From assembly GCA_009760855.2 (NCBI GenBank), contig WPIO01000008.1:4331001-4395000 (forward strand): a DNA stretch of 64,000 bases, written 5' to 3'. The translations under genes and the position numbers were made by a program. Below, piece after piece: positions 63,956 through 64,000 of the stretch. The stretch's first letter is position 1. Each line of letters begins with the position of its first letter. The notes beneath the pieces are model-generated. The model saw nothing but the letters and a program-made list of their open reading frames with translations. It was not told the origin of the DNA and ran no database searches. Source of the DNA: Cristatella mucedo (Eukaryota; Bryozoa; Phylactolaemata; Cristatellidae).

Positions 63956-64000
63956 TGATCGTACGCAAATGGAGGGTCAGCGGTCAGTTACAGAGCACTC

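Overview
The window is animal nuclear DNA. Its genes have GT-AG introns, much of the sequence is retroelement debris, and there are long microsatellites. The coding segments belong to animal families. The species cannot be settled from sequence alone. A non-vertebrate animal, perhaps an arthropod such as a tick or another invertebrate with many CR1/L2-type LINEs, is my inference and not a demonstrated fact. No prokaryotic features, operons or CRISPR arrays are present.

Three real protein genes are visible. (1) At 2130-9672 on the minus strand are five exons of a TCF20/RAI1-family chromatin protein. One exon is about 4.15 kb and is rich in poly-Gln, poly-Ala and poly-Ser. It carries an AT-hook and the first half of the family's extended PHD finger; the second half is on the next exon. 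The 5' exons and the last exon were not found. (2) At 43212-53343 on the minus strand is a complete PRPF31 gene (U4/U6 snRNP protein Prp31). Its nine coding exons join in phase to give 486 residues. (3) At 57476-63459 on the plus strand are the first six exons of MBOAT7 (lysophosphatidylinositol acyltransferase), about 360 residues. It continues past the window edge before the catalytic-histidine segment. PRPF31 and MBOAT7 lie head to head about 4.1 kb apart. They also share a neighbourhood on human chromosome 19q13.4.

The remaining sequence (most of 9.7-43 kb and the introns) is repeat-derived. A CR1/L2-like LINE with (ATT)n tails is present in many 5'-truncated copies. A second LINE family has three or four copies. 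There are two tRNA-derived SINE families, one of which clearly copies the LINE tail. An R2/NeSL-like LINE is present in three decayed copies. There is one probable solo LTR, relics of two hAT-type transposases, and two short non-autonomous hAT elements next to or inside LINE tails. One of these (51160-51337) closely resembles a vertebrate SPIN/URR1-type element and is a candidate for horizontal transfer. Two CpG-rich segments (26.8-28.1 kb and 31.4-32.2 kb) are the best candidates for undetected promoters.

I found no evidence of a wholly new functional system. The best leads are the vertebrate-like hAT element, the LINE/SINE tail sharing, the PRPF31-MBOAT7 linkage and the TCF20/RAI1 gene architecture.
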